From Bisporella sp. PMI_857 (taxonomy: Eukaryota > Ascomycota > Leotiomycetes > Helotiales > Helotiaceae): a DNA stretch of 64,000 bases. Shown one piece after another: positions 10,767 through 21,228 of the stretch. The position numbers and the translations under genes are program-made. A model generated the notes under the pieces. That model made no database searches and was not told the DNA's origin. It worked only from the letters and a program-made list of their open reading frames with translations. Where the stretch lies: positions 1-64,000 of the forward strand of contig JAJSPD010000118.1 of assembly GCA_021307315.1 (NCBI GenBank), written 5' to 3'. Position 1 is the stretch's first letter; every line of letters starts with the position of its first letter.

Positions 10767-12299
10767 TAGATCACTGGCAAACTATGTAAGATAGCGTTGT
10801 ATTAACTGATTTGCACAAGGCGCTAAGCCGCCCATGAGCTGCTTCATTACGCCATTTCAAGCTAGTCAATTAGCGCCCGTTCTCAATACCATCTGATCCT
10901 TCACTTCTAGTCTGTTTTATATCTCTTAATTCAAGACACAACCCCGTAGGCGGATGATTGACAGGATCTTCCGTATGCAGAGTATGACATACACCTCTCT
11001 TTTAGCCCCACAAATAGAGTCTTGTCCACGGACATATCGGATCTGTCTATATAGCCGGATCCTCCTATTCACGTATATGCCACTTCTTTTCCATCTGCCT
11101 CCTCTCTATAGTTCGGGATGATGCATCCGGATAGTAGAAATGCCGGGCGGCGGTGCTTTCATCGTCCTTCGGTCCCTTATATATGTTTGCTGGTACATAC
11201 CGCACGCTGGTTGGGTACACCGCGAAAGTGCACTGAGTTGATGGCATAGCATTGCGGTCAGGGGATCGACAGCGTGCCGGAAAATCTTCTGTAGCTAGTC
11301 TATTTGATGTTACGCCGTGAAGAGTCCAGATAGAAGCCGAAAATCGCTGTATTTAAAGACTATTCAGCACATATATGTTAAGATTGCTTAAGGCATGAAG
11401 CGTTATAGTATTCACACCTCCTGTCTATTATGAAGCCCTTCATCCTCCTCCTTCTGAGCTTCACGCTCCCAAGTTTCACAAGTGCTCACTGTTCGTGTCC
11501 TGTTTAGCTGCTTCCCTTTCCCTTGCTGGTAGCAGTGTTCCCATTAGTATTCCTCGAGATATATCGACCTCTAATATCAATACTATACACCACGCAATAT
11601 AAGATTTCAAATTTGTATACGCACCACGGCAAATTTTTCAATCTCATATTATATTATACTATACTGCGATATACTATAATACTAACTTTAAATAAAACTA
11701 TTTTTAAATTGTTACGTATCGCTTTTAGTAAGCACGTGACTTGCTACAGCCGAGCTTTTAAAGCTTTCCGTGTATAGATAACTTGCTTTTCTCGAGCTTT
11801 TTTTTCTTTTTTAGCTTAAAATTCTTGTATAATACTACCGTTGCTTTTTGTATCTATAAATTCACAGCGCGTGTTGTGACAGTTTTAGCTGCAAAGCTGC
11901 ATTTCGGCTGACTAACTAGCTTTAGCACAGTATTTAGTATTATTGCTAATATAATATGAGATTCAATTTCTATACTAATACTAGCGCTCTACGAGAATCT
12001 TATACTAATACTAGCGTAGTATCAAAAAGGTGATCTCATATGACTCGAGACTCGATATTACTAAATACGGCCATACTAATGGGTACACTGGCTGGTAGCA
12101 TATCTGTCATAAAAATACACTCTGACAAGCTCCTCGCCAGGGCCCTTCGGGCGTCTTATCATAGACGGTCGGTGGACAGACACATGGGAATATTTCCGGT
12201 TCGTCATCCCCTATCCATGATTCAGACGAATTTCTCACATAGCACTCAGAGAAATCAGTCCCTCGACAACCGTTACGCCATACTCGTTGGCGCTCATAG
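10767..12299. other. Intergenic region entering AT-rich relic DNA
   Basis: Ordinary-composition spacer to about 11.5 kb without a supported gene, then the AT-rich repeat described separately (11555-12060). From 12.06 kb composition returns to normal and leads into the AA9 pseudogene. Confidence 0.5.
11555..12060 (+). repeat. AT-rich dispersed relic, copy 1 (inverted partner at 54.70-55.18 kb)
   Basis: This AT-rich block shares ordered similarity with the reverse complement of 54700-55176. Anchors are GATATATCGACC and ATACTATACACC with CGCAATATA (11565-11605), a TTTCGGCTGACT plus GTATTTAGTATTA segment (about 11900-11945), and TACTAATACTAGCGTAGTA (about 12002-12020). The anchors occur in the same order and at similar spacing in both copies. 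Transition-type differences dominate between copies, as RIP would produce. The element has no readable protein and its class is unknown. Confidence 0.6.
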
Positions 12300-13103
12300 C
12301 CCCTAGCACCGACCCTGACTCCCTTGACCTACGCTGCGGCCAAAACGCCTCTACCCTTCGTTCCGCAATCAAGACAGCGACGGTGCGGGCTGGCGACACC
12401 GTGGGTTTTGCTTGCGGATAACCGCAACTCGATGTACCTTCCCCTTATCCGACCTTCGTTCTTCCCTCTGCACATCTTCACCCATTGCGGGTGCTAACAA
12501 GCAAAAAGGGCGATACATACCCGAGCATGTACCATCCTGGCTTCGCCTCCGCTTGGCTCTCTAAAACCCCCTCCGGTAACCTGGATACGTACACCGGCGA
12601 CGGCGACTGGTTTAAGATCCTCAGCGTCACCGATCGCGCGGAGCAGAGCCTGAATTTTTCGGACCCGTATTTCGCGCCGTACTATGATCAGTTTAAGTCA
12701 CTCTGGGGATCCTATAGGCCAGATAGTGTATGCCGCTCTCACTCTTAATAAATCTTCAAAAACTATCTGTATATGACTTTTATAGTATGGATAGAAAGCT
12801 GATGGAAACGATTAGTATAATTTCACCGTCCCGGCTACCACACCACCAGGCAAATACCTCTTGAGGTTCAAGAGCGTCTTTCTTCTTTCCGGATACCGTG
12901 GATTCGCAGTTCTATGTTAATTGTGCGCACCTTGAGATTGTGAAAAACGCCAACGTTGGAATGCCGGGGCTGACGGTGAAGATTCCGGGGTGTATCAGAG
13001 GGGTCAGAAGGATGTGTACTTTAGCACGTATACATACGCGTCGGGAAATAACTTCAAAATTTCAGGTTTCGTACCACCTGCGCCAGTTGTGTGGAAGGGA
13101 TGA
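12300..13103 (+). pseudogene. AA9 lytic polysaccharide monooxygenase, broken copy
   Basis: Successive reading frames spell the AA9 fold in order: SLDLRCGQNAS and TATVRAGDTVGFACG (about 12306-12420), then MYHPGFASAWLSKTPSG and TYTGDGDWFKI (about 12525-12625, containing the second copper-ligand His of the family in HPG). FTVPATTPPGKYLLRFKS follows a probable intron (about 12732-12815), then DSQFYVNCAHLEIV (about 12900) and finally a tail ending in VPPAPVVWKG with TGA at 13101-13103. The frame is broken after VGFACG (TAA), around 12875 (frameshift inside KYLLRFKS/ASFFFPD) and near 12988 (one base missing in a run of G, between VKIPG and VYQRGQKDVYF). No signal peptide or mature N-terminal His could be placed. 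Intact family members oxidatively cleave cellulose; this copy should be non-functional. Confidence 0.8.
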
Positions 13104-13885
13104 GGACGGGGAGGTAAGCGGAGGTAAAGTTGATAAAACTGTGCTATTTATTGTCTGTAGAGCTTCCTTTAGAATACACCTCACTTAAACATGGCCGGAT
13201 TGCATTCATTCAATTCCTCTACTGTAAGGCTGAATAGTAAGAATAAATCAGGAGGGCATCATCGCAATATATATTATACCCGTAAATAGACGTCATTTTT
13301 CTGACCATTTTGCAGTGCTATACTTCATCTCCATACCATTTGAAGGTACTGTTTACGTCGCTATTGGCTACCCGGTTCTATATTTTGTTCACAAACGTGC
13401 CAATCAGACGCTTCTTGACATGCGGAATCAACAAGCCTCTTCTATACTGAGTTTATGAAATGATTCAATGGTCTAAAAGTTACACCGTTGCTTCGAACTA
13501 AGGCTGTTATAACCAATCGGCGAGCGTAAATGTTTACTGGCTTTATGCTTTCCTGGTGATTTTACAGTCCAACCCCCACTTCTTTGACTATTACCCCATG
13601 GGGCCAGCAGTGTGACAGGCAATTGATTCGTTTGATTGACCTCGCTTTGATCATGATCAAGTTACACAAGCCAGATACCCACATTCCACTTCCCGATCCG
13701 GAAACCCTTCACGAGCAAAACTCTCATGTCAAACAAAGAAAACCATAATCGCCAGGTCGAGATCCCCATCACCTGATCATAAAGTGAAACCTTATATAGC
13801 TTTCCTTATGTATCTTCTCTATGGTCCCCCCCTTATGCATTGTGCCATGCATCAATAGGCCCGTTCCGTTTGAGAAGGAAACAAC
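13104..13885. other. Intergenic region
   Basis: No supported coding sequence or RNA gene. It probably holds the promoter of the gene at 13886; a CTTATATAGC box lies at about 13791-13800, roughly 90 bases upstream of that ATG. Confidence 0.35.
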
Positions 13886-14405
13886 ATGGCAGAACAAAAT
13901 ACGACGAGGCAAGACAAGCCTGACATTTCACGTCATTCGTCAAGTGAATCTTCAAAAATCCAACGACCGTGCCTGGAAGCTATGTTGACGAGGAGGTCGA
14001 CTTTGGGTAGTATGTGGGGAGATGTGAGCCTGGATAAGCAGGCTTGGGAGGCCGTTCAGAAAGCGTGGCGGAGTGGCGGGAGAGAATTTGTGGATGACGA
14101 GCTTGAGGAGTATGCTGCCTCCCTTCTCTTTTTATTTTTCGATATCTTTCGGTTGCAAAAAGAAGATAGAAAGGCTGATACTTATCGGTGATAGCGCGAG
14201 ATTGGAAGAATGCGATTTCGAATTGGAGGACCTCGATGAGGACGATTGGCTGGACGAACTTGGGTGTTCGAGAAGGGGTTCTAGACAACCGAAGGAGATT
14301 AATAGACAGGAGGTTGAGCAGGTGCTGGAAAGGATGATTGGGGGTAAGGAGGAGGAGAAGGTGAGGAAACGGAGGAGCTTGTTGGAGAGGTTTGGGAGGA
14401 AATAG
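13886..14405 (+). CDS. Small acidic protein of unknown function
   Basis: Exons 13886-14109 and 14195-14405 (intron 85 bp; GTATGC donor, GTGATAG acceptor) give 144 residues. The joined protein starts MAEQNTTRQDKPDISRH. It has a central acidic helix-like region (ELEDARLEECDFELEDLDED) and ends in a basic, glutamate-rich tail (KEEEKVRKRRSLLERFGRK). There is no signal peptide, membrane segment or domain I recognise. The intron was placed because each exon's own frame runs into nonsense-like sequence while the joined frame keeps the acidic composition. A TATA-like CTTATATAGC lies about 90 bases upstream. Confidence 0.55.
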
Positions 14406-14855
14406 TACTTGGATATACTCGCTATGTCTGCGAACGAAATTATTCCATAATTTCAACTGTAATTAAATACTGAGACTTCTAAAATTCCTCCGTCGACATC
14501 TTGTATCGTGGCATAAGTTAACAGAACTCATATTTTACCTGTGCTTTCTAGCCTCGCATCTCTCGTCAACGAGAACTCATGGAGCAAAGATCCAACATTT
14601 TGACAGATAAAGACATGTAAATAAGGAAGAGGATCACATAAACGGCTTCCTGGATAAGTCAAATTTGTTGTTCTTTGTTCTTTGACTAGTAGTGCCTAAA
14701 AATGGCTTCTTCAGGCGATACTATCGAATCGAAACCGGCCAAAGACTAGACACAAAGAGACCTCTAGTGGATACCAATTCCTCAAATAAATAGCCATTCG
14801 GCGAAGAGCGATATATTATAAATTTGAGCCACCTAAGACTGCAACTAATAACGTC

Positions 14856-15008
14856 ATGGATGATATAAGAAAAGATACACGCAACGCAAACATTGATTTG
14901 ATAGAAAAAGAAAGGCGATCATGGCAGGAACAGCAAGTCTCTGAGTGGCATCATCCCGATAAATATGGGAATCAAAACTCCTTCCAACCTATAAATAAAT
15001 TAGATTGA
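14856..15008 (+). other. In-frame upstream segment ended by TGA (lost N-terminus or uORF)
   Basis: ATG at 14856 opens a 50-codon frame (MDDIRKDTRNANIDLIEKER, later WHHPDKYGNQNSF) that ends at TGA 15006-15008. The following codons, in the same frame, continue open as WKSPSNTGFWKDPAAALVLE into the 15078-16073 gene with no other stop. I found no GT-AG or GC-AG intron that removes the TGA and preserves phase. Either the N-terminus was lost by a nonsense mutation and translation restarts at 15078, or the stop is read through, or this is a sequence error. Confidence 0.45.
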
Positions 15009-15077
15009 TGGAAATCACCCTCGAATACAGGGTTCTGGAAAGATCCAGCTGCTGCACTAGTGCTTGAGAGAAACCAC

Positions 15078-16073
15078 ATGAAAGGAATAGCGCGATCTTC
15101 AGGACCATATTCAACTGGTGAAGAGGAATGGGGAGAAGAAGAGGAGGATGACCTGACGATGAGCGATGGTGACGATGGTCTTGAGCATGAATTGGAAAAT
15201 GCGCTGGAGGAGCAGGCAAAGGAAGAGGTAGAAGCAGTGGCAAAGGAGGGTTGGAGTCCTGAGGAAATGGAGGAGGATATATGGAAAGATTTGCATAAAG
15301 CTGAGGAGTTGGAGAAGGATCGAAAGTTTAACGAAGCAGCCGAGGCAAAGAAGAAGGAGATTCTTGCGGGCTTGGCTGGGAAACAAGGCGCTGATGTTGG
15401 TATAGGTAGATGGATTGGTACCACCGCAGAGGGACAGGTAGGTCCTGCGGGGAAAGGCGCTCTTGTTCGAACTCAGCAGGAAGAAATAGAGCTACTCGCA
15501 AGGATCTCAACATCCGCTGTTATTTCCAATGAACAACTGGCGCCAGTGGATAACACACCTACCGCTGTCAAGACTAAAACTCCAAGCATTACACCGATCC
15601 CTCGATACCGAACTAGAAGTACAACGAGGGTGGAAAGAGAACTTCCTTCATTGAAACAATCAATATATAGCATGAGCAGGACCATAAGATTAGAGCAAGA
15701 TAGCAGAAGAAAGCGTTCCAAGACAACCAAACGTGGTAAGGCGAAATTGGCACCAGCTGGGGTTGCTGCAACAGGGAAGCCGTTTGCTGAGAGGGTCACT
15801 AAAGACCCCTCGAATTCCAAATTAACTTCCAAAAAGAAGAGATCTCATAAACGGAAGGCCAAGCATGAAAAAGGTGAAAAGGGTGGGGTACAAAGTCTGG
15901 GAGTCACTAAAGACACCAAGAAAGAAGATGCAGATAGGATGCCCGTTGTGACAGGTGATGGTTCTCATCTGGGAAACTCGTCTCAAATTCATGAAGCGTC
16001 CCAGATTAAAGACAAGCCTCAATCTCAAGACACGAAAAAGCTTAATAGCGATGAAACAGGCGCGATAAAATGA
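15078..16073 (+). CDS. Low-complexity acidic/basic protein of unknown function
   Basis: The first ATG in the downstream frame (15078) gives 331 residues; the frame itself is open from 15009. The N-terminal third is very acidic (GEEEEDDLTMSDGDDGLEHE and EEMEEDIWKDLHKAEELEKD) and probably helical. The middle is Thr/Ser-rich, and the C-terminal third is lysine/arginine-rich with nuclear-localisation-like clusters (RRKRSKTTKRGKAK and KKKRSHKRKAKHEKGEKGG). A nuclear or nucleic-acid-associated role would fit the composition, but this is inference. See 14856-15008 for an in-frame N-terminal extension interrupted by a single TGA. Confidence 0.5.
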   Translation: MKGIARSSGPYSTGEEEWGEEEEDDLTMSDGDDGLEHELENALEEQAKEEVEAVAKEGWSPEEMEEDIWKDLHKAEELEKDRKFNEAAEAKKKEILAGLAGKQGADVGIGRWIGTTAEGQVGPAGKGALVRTQQEEIELLARISTSAVISNEQLAPVDNTPTAVKTKTPSITPIPRYRTRSTTRVERELPSLKQSIYSMSRTIRLEQDSRRKRSKTTKRGKAKLAPAGVAATGKPFAERVTKDPSNSKLTSKKKRSHKRKAKHEKGEKGGVQSLGVTKDTKKEDADRMPVVTGDGSHLGNSSQIHEASQIKDKPQSQDTKKLNSDETGAIK

Positions 16074-16685
16074 ATTTATACAAGTGAGAACTGCACTCAG
16101 CTACTGCCTGAACCAAAAACAGCATCAAACGAACGAAGCAGCCGGAGCAAATTATATTGAGATAGAAAGGATAATATATTGCATCAAGAAGAGATTGGTT
16201 GTGTGGAGTGTTGAGGACCTAGAAGAATGATATCAGGCCTGAGTGAGGGTATTCTATTTCATAAAAGGATGCAGTGCATAAAGACTATTTTCTCAGCCCT
16301 AATTTTAGTACTTTCTTAATAATTTATCTATGCTATAGAAATTGTAGACAACTTGTAAGACTGAGAACACAGAAGATGATCAACTTTTCGTAAATAATGA
16401 AAACACATTTGGTATGAGCTTTCGTCTTATTTGATTTAGTAATGCTGCGATTTAGCGCCGTGCAGGCGTGTATGCAGCACAAGTATCCTGTCACATCGCG
16501 TGAACTTGACTTAATGGCTTGCATTAACGAGCTTGCTGACTGCATACCTAACACAACATGTTGGAACGTGCAAATAGCATCGATCTTAATGTAGGTATAT
16601 GTTTTTTATCTGAATCGCGAGGTTTGTACTTGTAGTTGAGGGCAGTGCTTTGGACAATTATAACCTTATTCCTTCGTCAGCCGAC
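16074..16685. other. Intergenic region
   Basis: No coding sequence supported. A TTG-initiated extension of the HET gene frame reaches 16650, but the first ATG is at 16686. Confidence 0.35.
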
Positions 16686-18407
16686 ATGACGAACTTGAGA
16701 TACAGCTATGAAAAGCTTCAACCAAGGCAGATCAGACTACTTGATCTCCAGCCTGGAGATCCTGGTTCTGAATTGACGGGGGCTATTCGTCATGTCTCAA
16801 TTGACGACGAGCCATTATATGAAGCACTATCTTATACATGGGGGGCGAATGACTCCGCGTCTTCGTTGCATGTTGTTGGATCCTTGATCTCACTCACATT
16901 GAACCTCGATCAAGCTTTGCAAAGATTACGCTATAGAGAAAGAGTTCGAACTGTCTGGATTGATCAAATTTGCATAAACCAGAAGGACAATGTCGAAAGA
17001 AGTCAACAAGTGAGAATGATGGGAGAAATTTATCGTAAAGCGGGCAGTGTTGATATTTGGCTTGGTGAAGAAGACGAGGACACGGAATTAGCTATCTCTT
17101 TGATACCATATCTCGTACGGTGTTTTGATGAGGCGGAGGAAGAAGGGGGAGGTAGCCCAGCATCGATCGTGCTTCGAAAGCTTGGTATACTATATATCGA
17201 ATCCCCCAGCTGGGTTTCCCTAAGAACGTTGTTTGGTCGCCCATACTTTCGAAGGATGTGGATTGTGCAGGAAGCCGTATTTGGAGCAAGGTGCATGGTG
17301 CATATTGGTTCGTTCAGTATAACATGGGAAGATCTGGCCAAATCAGCGCTTTGCTTGGAAATAGACTATGAACTACAGGCCGAAGCTCTCAGAGTAACGA
17401 AAATGATCGGAGTGATGAAAACAAAATTGTTATCTGCGCATGCTCAGCCCTTCTTGGAACTGCTTTCCCAGACAAAGGATCTATTGTGCACAGACCCAAG
17501 AGATAAAGTTTACGGCATCCGAGGGCTTTCATCAGATGTCCAGGATGGAGAGCTGGTGCCAGACTACACTCGGTCGATGCAGGATGTCTATTTACAAGCC
17601 GCTAAGTTTTGCATCATCAAGTATCAAACTCTTGGCATACTGTCATGCGTGGCTCATCCTCAAAATATTCCAAATCTCCCAAGTTGGGTCCCTGATTGGA
17701 CCGCGCTATCTAACAGTGGTGAGAGTCTATGGTTTAAAGCCTCTGAGCGCTACTCTGCAGGCGGAACGACCCAATCTAGCCATACGTTCTCTCCAAATGG
17801 GCGAATTTTGTATGCCTCTGGGAAATATATTGACATTATTGAACAGCTTGGCTCAGTTATAAACCATCAATCACAATTGTTCGATGAATGGGATCGATTT
17901 TCAAAGTCGGTGTCACCCTATTTTACAGGAGAGACCTATCCACGAACCCTCTGGCGGACACTGTTTGCTGATAGTGGCAAACACGGGCTCGGCTCAGATA
18001 ATACTAGAGAGGATTTATGGAAGTCGCATCATAGTTTGATGGTACGAAACAGAGAACACGCAATCTGGAAAGCCGGCGCAAGAACAACTAAAGTGATATG
18101 GGAGCCAGAACACGAAATGAGTATCGTCAATTCTCGCGCCTTAGAATCTCAAGCTTTGATGCAGTCGGCGAGCTATGGTCGTAGAATAGCTGTCACAAAC
18201 GACAAATACCTGGCGTTAGTGCCTGCCAGCGCAAAGGTAGGAGATCATATATGCATCTTCCAGGGGGCAAAAGTTCCATTCGTGCTGCGGCAGAAGTCCG
18301 GCACCACAATATGCAGCTTGATAGGTGAGAGTTATCTTCAAGGATGGATGGATGGGCGTTGCTACGGGCAATCTGCAGCTTCTGATAGGGATTTCATGAT
18401 AGATTAA
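16686..18407 (+). CDS. Heterokaryon-incompatibility (HET) domain protein
   Basis: Single exon, 573 residues from the first ATG. The HET domain (PF06985) is clear: YEALSYTWG (residues 45-53), then LNQALQRLRYR-like DQALQRLRYRERVRTVWIDQ and CINQKDNVERSQQVRMMGEI. YRKAGSVDIWLGEED ends its conserved core near residue 145. GRPYFRRMWIVQE (about 195) and the DPRDKVYGIRGL block (about 275) are the other hallmarks. In fungi such proteins trigger growth arrest or cell death after non-self recognition. No NACHT, NLR or other partner domain is fused here, and no obvious partner gene lies beside it. The C-terminal half is variable and ends in a GRCYGQSAASDRDF tail. Confidence 0.9.
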   Translation: MTNLRYSYEKLQPRQIRLLDLQPGDPGSELTGAIRHVSIDDEPLYEALSYTWGANDSASSLHVVGSLISLTLNLDQALQRLRYRERVRTVWIDQICINQKDNVERSQQVRMMGEIYRKAGSVDIWLGEEDEDTELAISLIPYLVRCFDEAEEEGGGSPASIVLRKLGILYIESPSWVSLRTLFGRPYFRRMWIVQEAVFGARCMVHIGSFSITWEDLAKSALCLEIDYELQAEALRVTKMIGVMKTKLLSAHAQPFLELLSQTKDLLCTDPRDKVYGIRGLSSDVQDGELVPDYTRSMQDVYLQAAKFCIIKYQTLGILSCVAHPQNIPNLPSWVPDWTALSNSGESLWFKASERYSAGGTTQSSHTFSPNGRILYASGKYIDIIEQLGSVINHQSQLFDEWDRFSKSVSPYFTGETYPRTLWRTLFADSGKHGLGSDNTREDLWKSHHSLMVRNREHAIWKAGARTTKVIWEPEHEMSIVNSRALESQALMQSASYGRRIAVTNDKYLALVPASAKVGDHICIFQGAKVPFVLRQKSGTTICSLIGESYLQGWMDGRCYGQSAASDRDFMID

Positions 18408-18719
18408 AAGAATAATAATACTTCCGGTCCGAATGCATCAAAACAAGAACAAAAAATGTGGAAGTACTGTACTATTTGGGAGCAACTTGCTCCAATACAA
18501 TATGCAAAGATGCTTGATAAAGATAGAATGAGGACCGTACATGATGAGACAGAGAAGTTTATGGATATCGGAGATGTATATTAGTCGCAAGCACTTTAGA
18601 CTGGCGAAGTCAACCCTTTCATTTCAGATGGTATCTCTCATTCCAAAGCCACCTCTAAAACTCCTTCCCATGCAGTTTTGTTGTCCGAACGCCTTAACAA
18701 TACACTTGCTTATAACCTC
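18408..18719. other. Convergent spacer between HET gene and IMP3
   Basis: About 310 bases separate the 3' ends of the HET gene (plus) and IMP3 (minus). No feature beyond presumed 3' UTRs. Confidence 0.3.
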
Positions 18720-19333
18720 TCACAACAGATCAAAGTCGTCCAACTTCTCCCTATACTTCAAGATATTCCTCTTGATCTTACTTCCATCCACCCACGTCAC
18801 GAAATCCTCCATATTCCGCGTCACTAAGAAAGCCGTATCAGTGACCGGTTCCGTGCCCACTCTGACATGACCCTGCTCGATCAACGTCGTGGCTCCCTGC
18901 ACCGTCTCCGCCATTCGTAGCCGTGTCATTACCACTGGCAGCCGCCGCCTACAGAACGCAGACACAGTAACGTTTTTCTCAACTTCAGAAAGCTTGGCGG
19001 AAGATGTGGAGGGGAGGATGCCCATATCGTGGAGCTTTTCGAGCAGCAGCTTTTCGTGCTTGAGGCGGAATGCAGACTCGGGAGGGAGAGCGGCCAGTTT
19101 ATGGGCTAACTGTTTAAGGCTCTGTTTCATATAATTAGCGAATTTCTGCGTAGCAGCGAACATTTTGGCGCACTTACGCCGCAAAGGCGATTGTATTTCT
19201 GGTAGTCGCTTGGTTTCTGAATCGCATACCGGCGTAACACGGCAGCATCTCGATGGTTGTTGTCTGACTTGTATGTCGTAAAGTCTACTTTTCTTAAGAG
19301 CTTCTGCTCATGATATTTGAGTTTGCGAACCAT
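18720..19333 (-). CDS. IMP3: U3 snoRNP protein IMP3
   Basis: Exons 19178-19333 and 18720-19121 (intron 56 bp, GTAAGT donor) give 185 residues, matching the family's usual length of about 183. It starts [18 protein letters not shown], continues [20 protein letters not shown] and YNRLCG, and has an S4 RNA-binding segment ([18 protein letters not shown], then IEQGHVRVG). It ends [20 protein letters not shown]...DDFDLL, all as in IMP3. The protein belongs to the IMP3-IMP4-MPP10 part of the nucleolar SSU processome and helps U3 snoRNA pair with pre-rRNA. An earlier in-frame ATG at 19396 exists but would add a non-conserved leader. Confidence 0.95.
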
Positions 19334-19493
19334 TCTTGCGCATCTGCAATCTATAGAGTGCTTAGGAGTAGTGGTTGCAATAAAATATTTTGCCAAGTCT
19401 TCGGAACGGAAAAATGTGTTGGCGAGTTCTCATCAGAACATCAAATTATTGAGTGATGTATCAAGCTTGAGACTTCGGACGCGCAACAACAAT
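19334..19493. promoter_or_regulatory. Short bidirectional promoter between IMP3 and mitochondrial S18
   Basis: Only 160 bases separate the divergent start codons of IMP3 (19333, minus) and the mitochondrial ribosomal protein gene (19494, plus), so both must share regulatory DNA. No specific motif is claimed. Confidence 0.55.
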
Positions 19494-20371
19494 ATGTTGA
19501 AGCCACAATGCCTCAATGCGACGAAAGCAACTGTGCATCAGGGGCTGAGGACATTCTTCACCACCAGCTGTGCTCGTGCTGGTAGGCCTTCCTACGTAGA
19601 CTCATTTATTCCATGCTAACCATAGTAGACGGACAATCACCACGTCGTCAATCAGCTACGGCGTCTCTGTCAGCAATCGGTGATGAGCCTAGATTATCAC
19701 CTACAGGCAACTACAAATCTCCGTTCAATACGTCTTCCACTGGATCCCGCAATTCAACCTCTTCCACCCAACAAGAAAGCCTATTTGGCAAGAGGATCAC
19801 CAGGGACCAGAACTCTACAAACCATGACAATGTCGGGCGCTTGTTGCAACGCACTGATTTCACTAGGCGGCGCATGGCAGCCAACTCGCAGTCGTTTGGC
19901 AATACCAGAGGGGTTGACCGTACAGCCGATGATATGAGGAGGGAACAACTCTCAAGCGCATTAAGCAGGCAGATCTGGAGGCGATGGAAACCTGGTCAAG
20001 TGTACGCGCCGCATGATTTGAGTGACGTGGAACAGATGAAGTGGAGGAAGAGGGATCGCCCTACAAGGGATATGTTCGATGTGTTGAATTTCAATCCGTT
20101 AACGGCTTACAGCGTACGTCTTCTCTTGTGGGGCGCATGAATTGTATATGGCGCAAGTACTAATTTGTGGCGACAGAATTTCTCTATTATGGGAGAATAT
20201 ATGACCCCTATGGGCCGGATCAAGCATAACAAGGAAACTGGACTTCGTCCAGTCAATCAGCGCAAAATTGCGAAGGCTATCCGTAGGAGTATCGGAATCG
20301 GCTTAATGCCAAGTGTTTATCGACACCCTGAAGATCTACGGTTAAAGATGAATCAAAGGCAGCCCAATTAA
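19494..20371 (+). CDS. RSM18: Mitochondrial small-subunit ribosomal protein bS18m
   Basis: Exons 19494-19581, 19626-20113 and 20177-20371 (introns 44 and 63 bp; the first has a TGCTAAC branch site at 19614-19620) give 256 residues. The first exon has a basic, Arg/Thr/Ser-rich presequence-like N-terminus (ATKATVHQGLRTFFTTSCAR). The conserved S18 core is in exons 2-3: DMFDVLNFNPLTAY, then NFSIMGEYMTPMGRIKHNKE, TGLRPVNQRKIAKAIRRSIG and LMPSVYRHPE. This fits a mitochondrial 37S subunit protein; the symbol follows the yeast name. The long Ser/Thr/Asn-rich linker between presequence and core is typical of fungal mitoribosomal proteins. Confidence 0.9.
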
Positions 20372-21228
20372 GACGCAAATTGTAGAGTGCGGACTAAATA
20401 ATTGTACTATAGCTATGCAAGAATGTAGGATAAATGTAGCTGCAAGATCACAGATGGTGACTGGAGCCATTTGCGCAATTTTCTTCTTATTCCACGAAAT
20501 AAACCTGCTTTTGAAGCAGTTTGCTGTGATCTGACCCCTTTCGAAACCCTCTAAGAAGCCATGCGCTCTTAATCCGCAACAATTGCTCCGCTACCTGGTA
20601 TGTATTGTTCCTAGCACAGTCCACAAAAGCTTTCCCCCTTTGTTGAAATCCTTTCAAGTTCTAAAAGTTGTCCTTCCCCCGTGTTTGTTGCTATCTTTTG
20701 GAACTGTCTTATTTGATAATACTCTTCCTATTTCATCTTTGGATATCAGACATATCTATTCGTTAACTAGAATTCAGAAGTAGCAAAAGCTTCGAGTGTC
20801 AAATATCTTCGCATATCATTAGGTTCACTGGCCGAACGAGGCAATTGTGAGCATCGTGAGCATGGGCATCTTCCCCTTCTCGCTCACACCCCTTTTGGCT
20901 TCCAACCTCACTTCAAACTCCTGGCCAACGCACGAAATTCGCGAGACTTCACACATAAGCACAAGGGCCACATCAAGAAACTATGGGGAGTCTGTAAATC
21001 GGGCACTTTTATTTGGTATCTGATGCATGTGTATCATCCCGGGTGTCTCCCAAGTATAGACGCATCTCACGCAAGACTCGGCGCTGCTAAATGAAAATAA
21101 ACTGCCCAGATGAAGCAAACTTAGACCTCATCCATCATCTAGGATCTATGAATTTTGACGCATGATCTAAGAATCACAGCCAAGACCAGGTCCAGTAGGA
21201 CGTGGGCAAGGATTATGCAGAGACAAAG
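20372..21228. other. Intergenic region
   Basis: No gene supported. Pyrimidine-rich stretches near 20630-20720 give a short plus-strand ORF (20583-20783) without protein-like conservation. Confidence 0.35.

Noticed and set aside
10358..10780. 140-codon antisense ORF in PRP6
   Set aside because: Lies wholly opposite conserved HAT repeats; open only because of the codon usage of the sense gene.
13980..14456. 158-codon antisense ORF opposite the small acidic protein gene
   Set aside because: Its Pro/Leu/His-rich sequence mirrors the acidic sense frame, and the spliced sense model is better supported.
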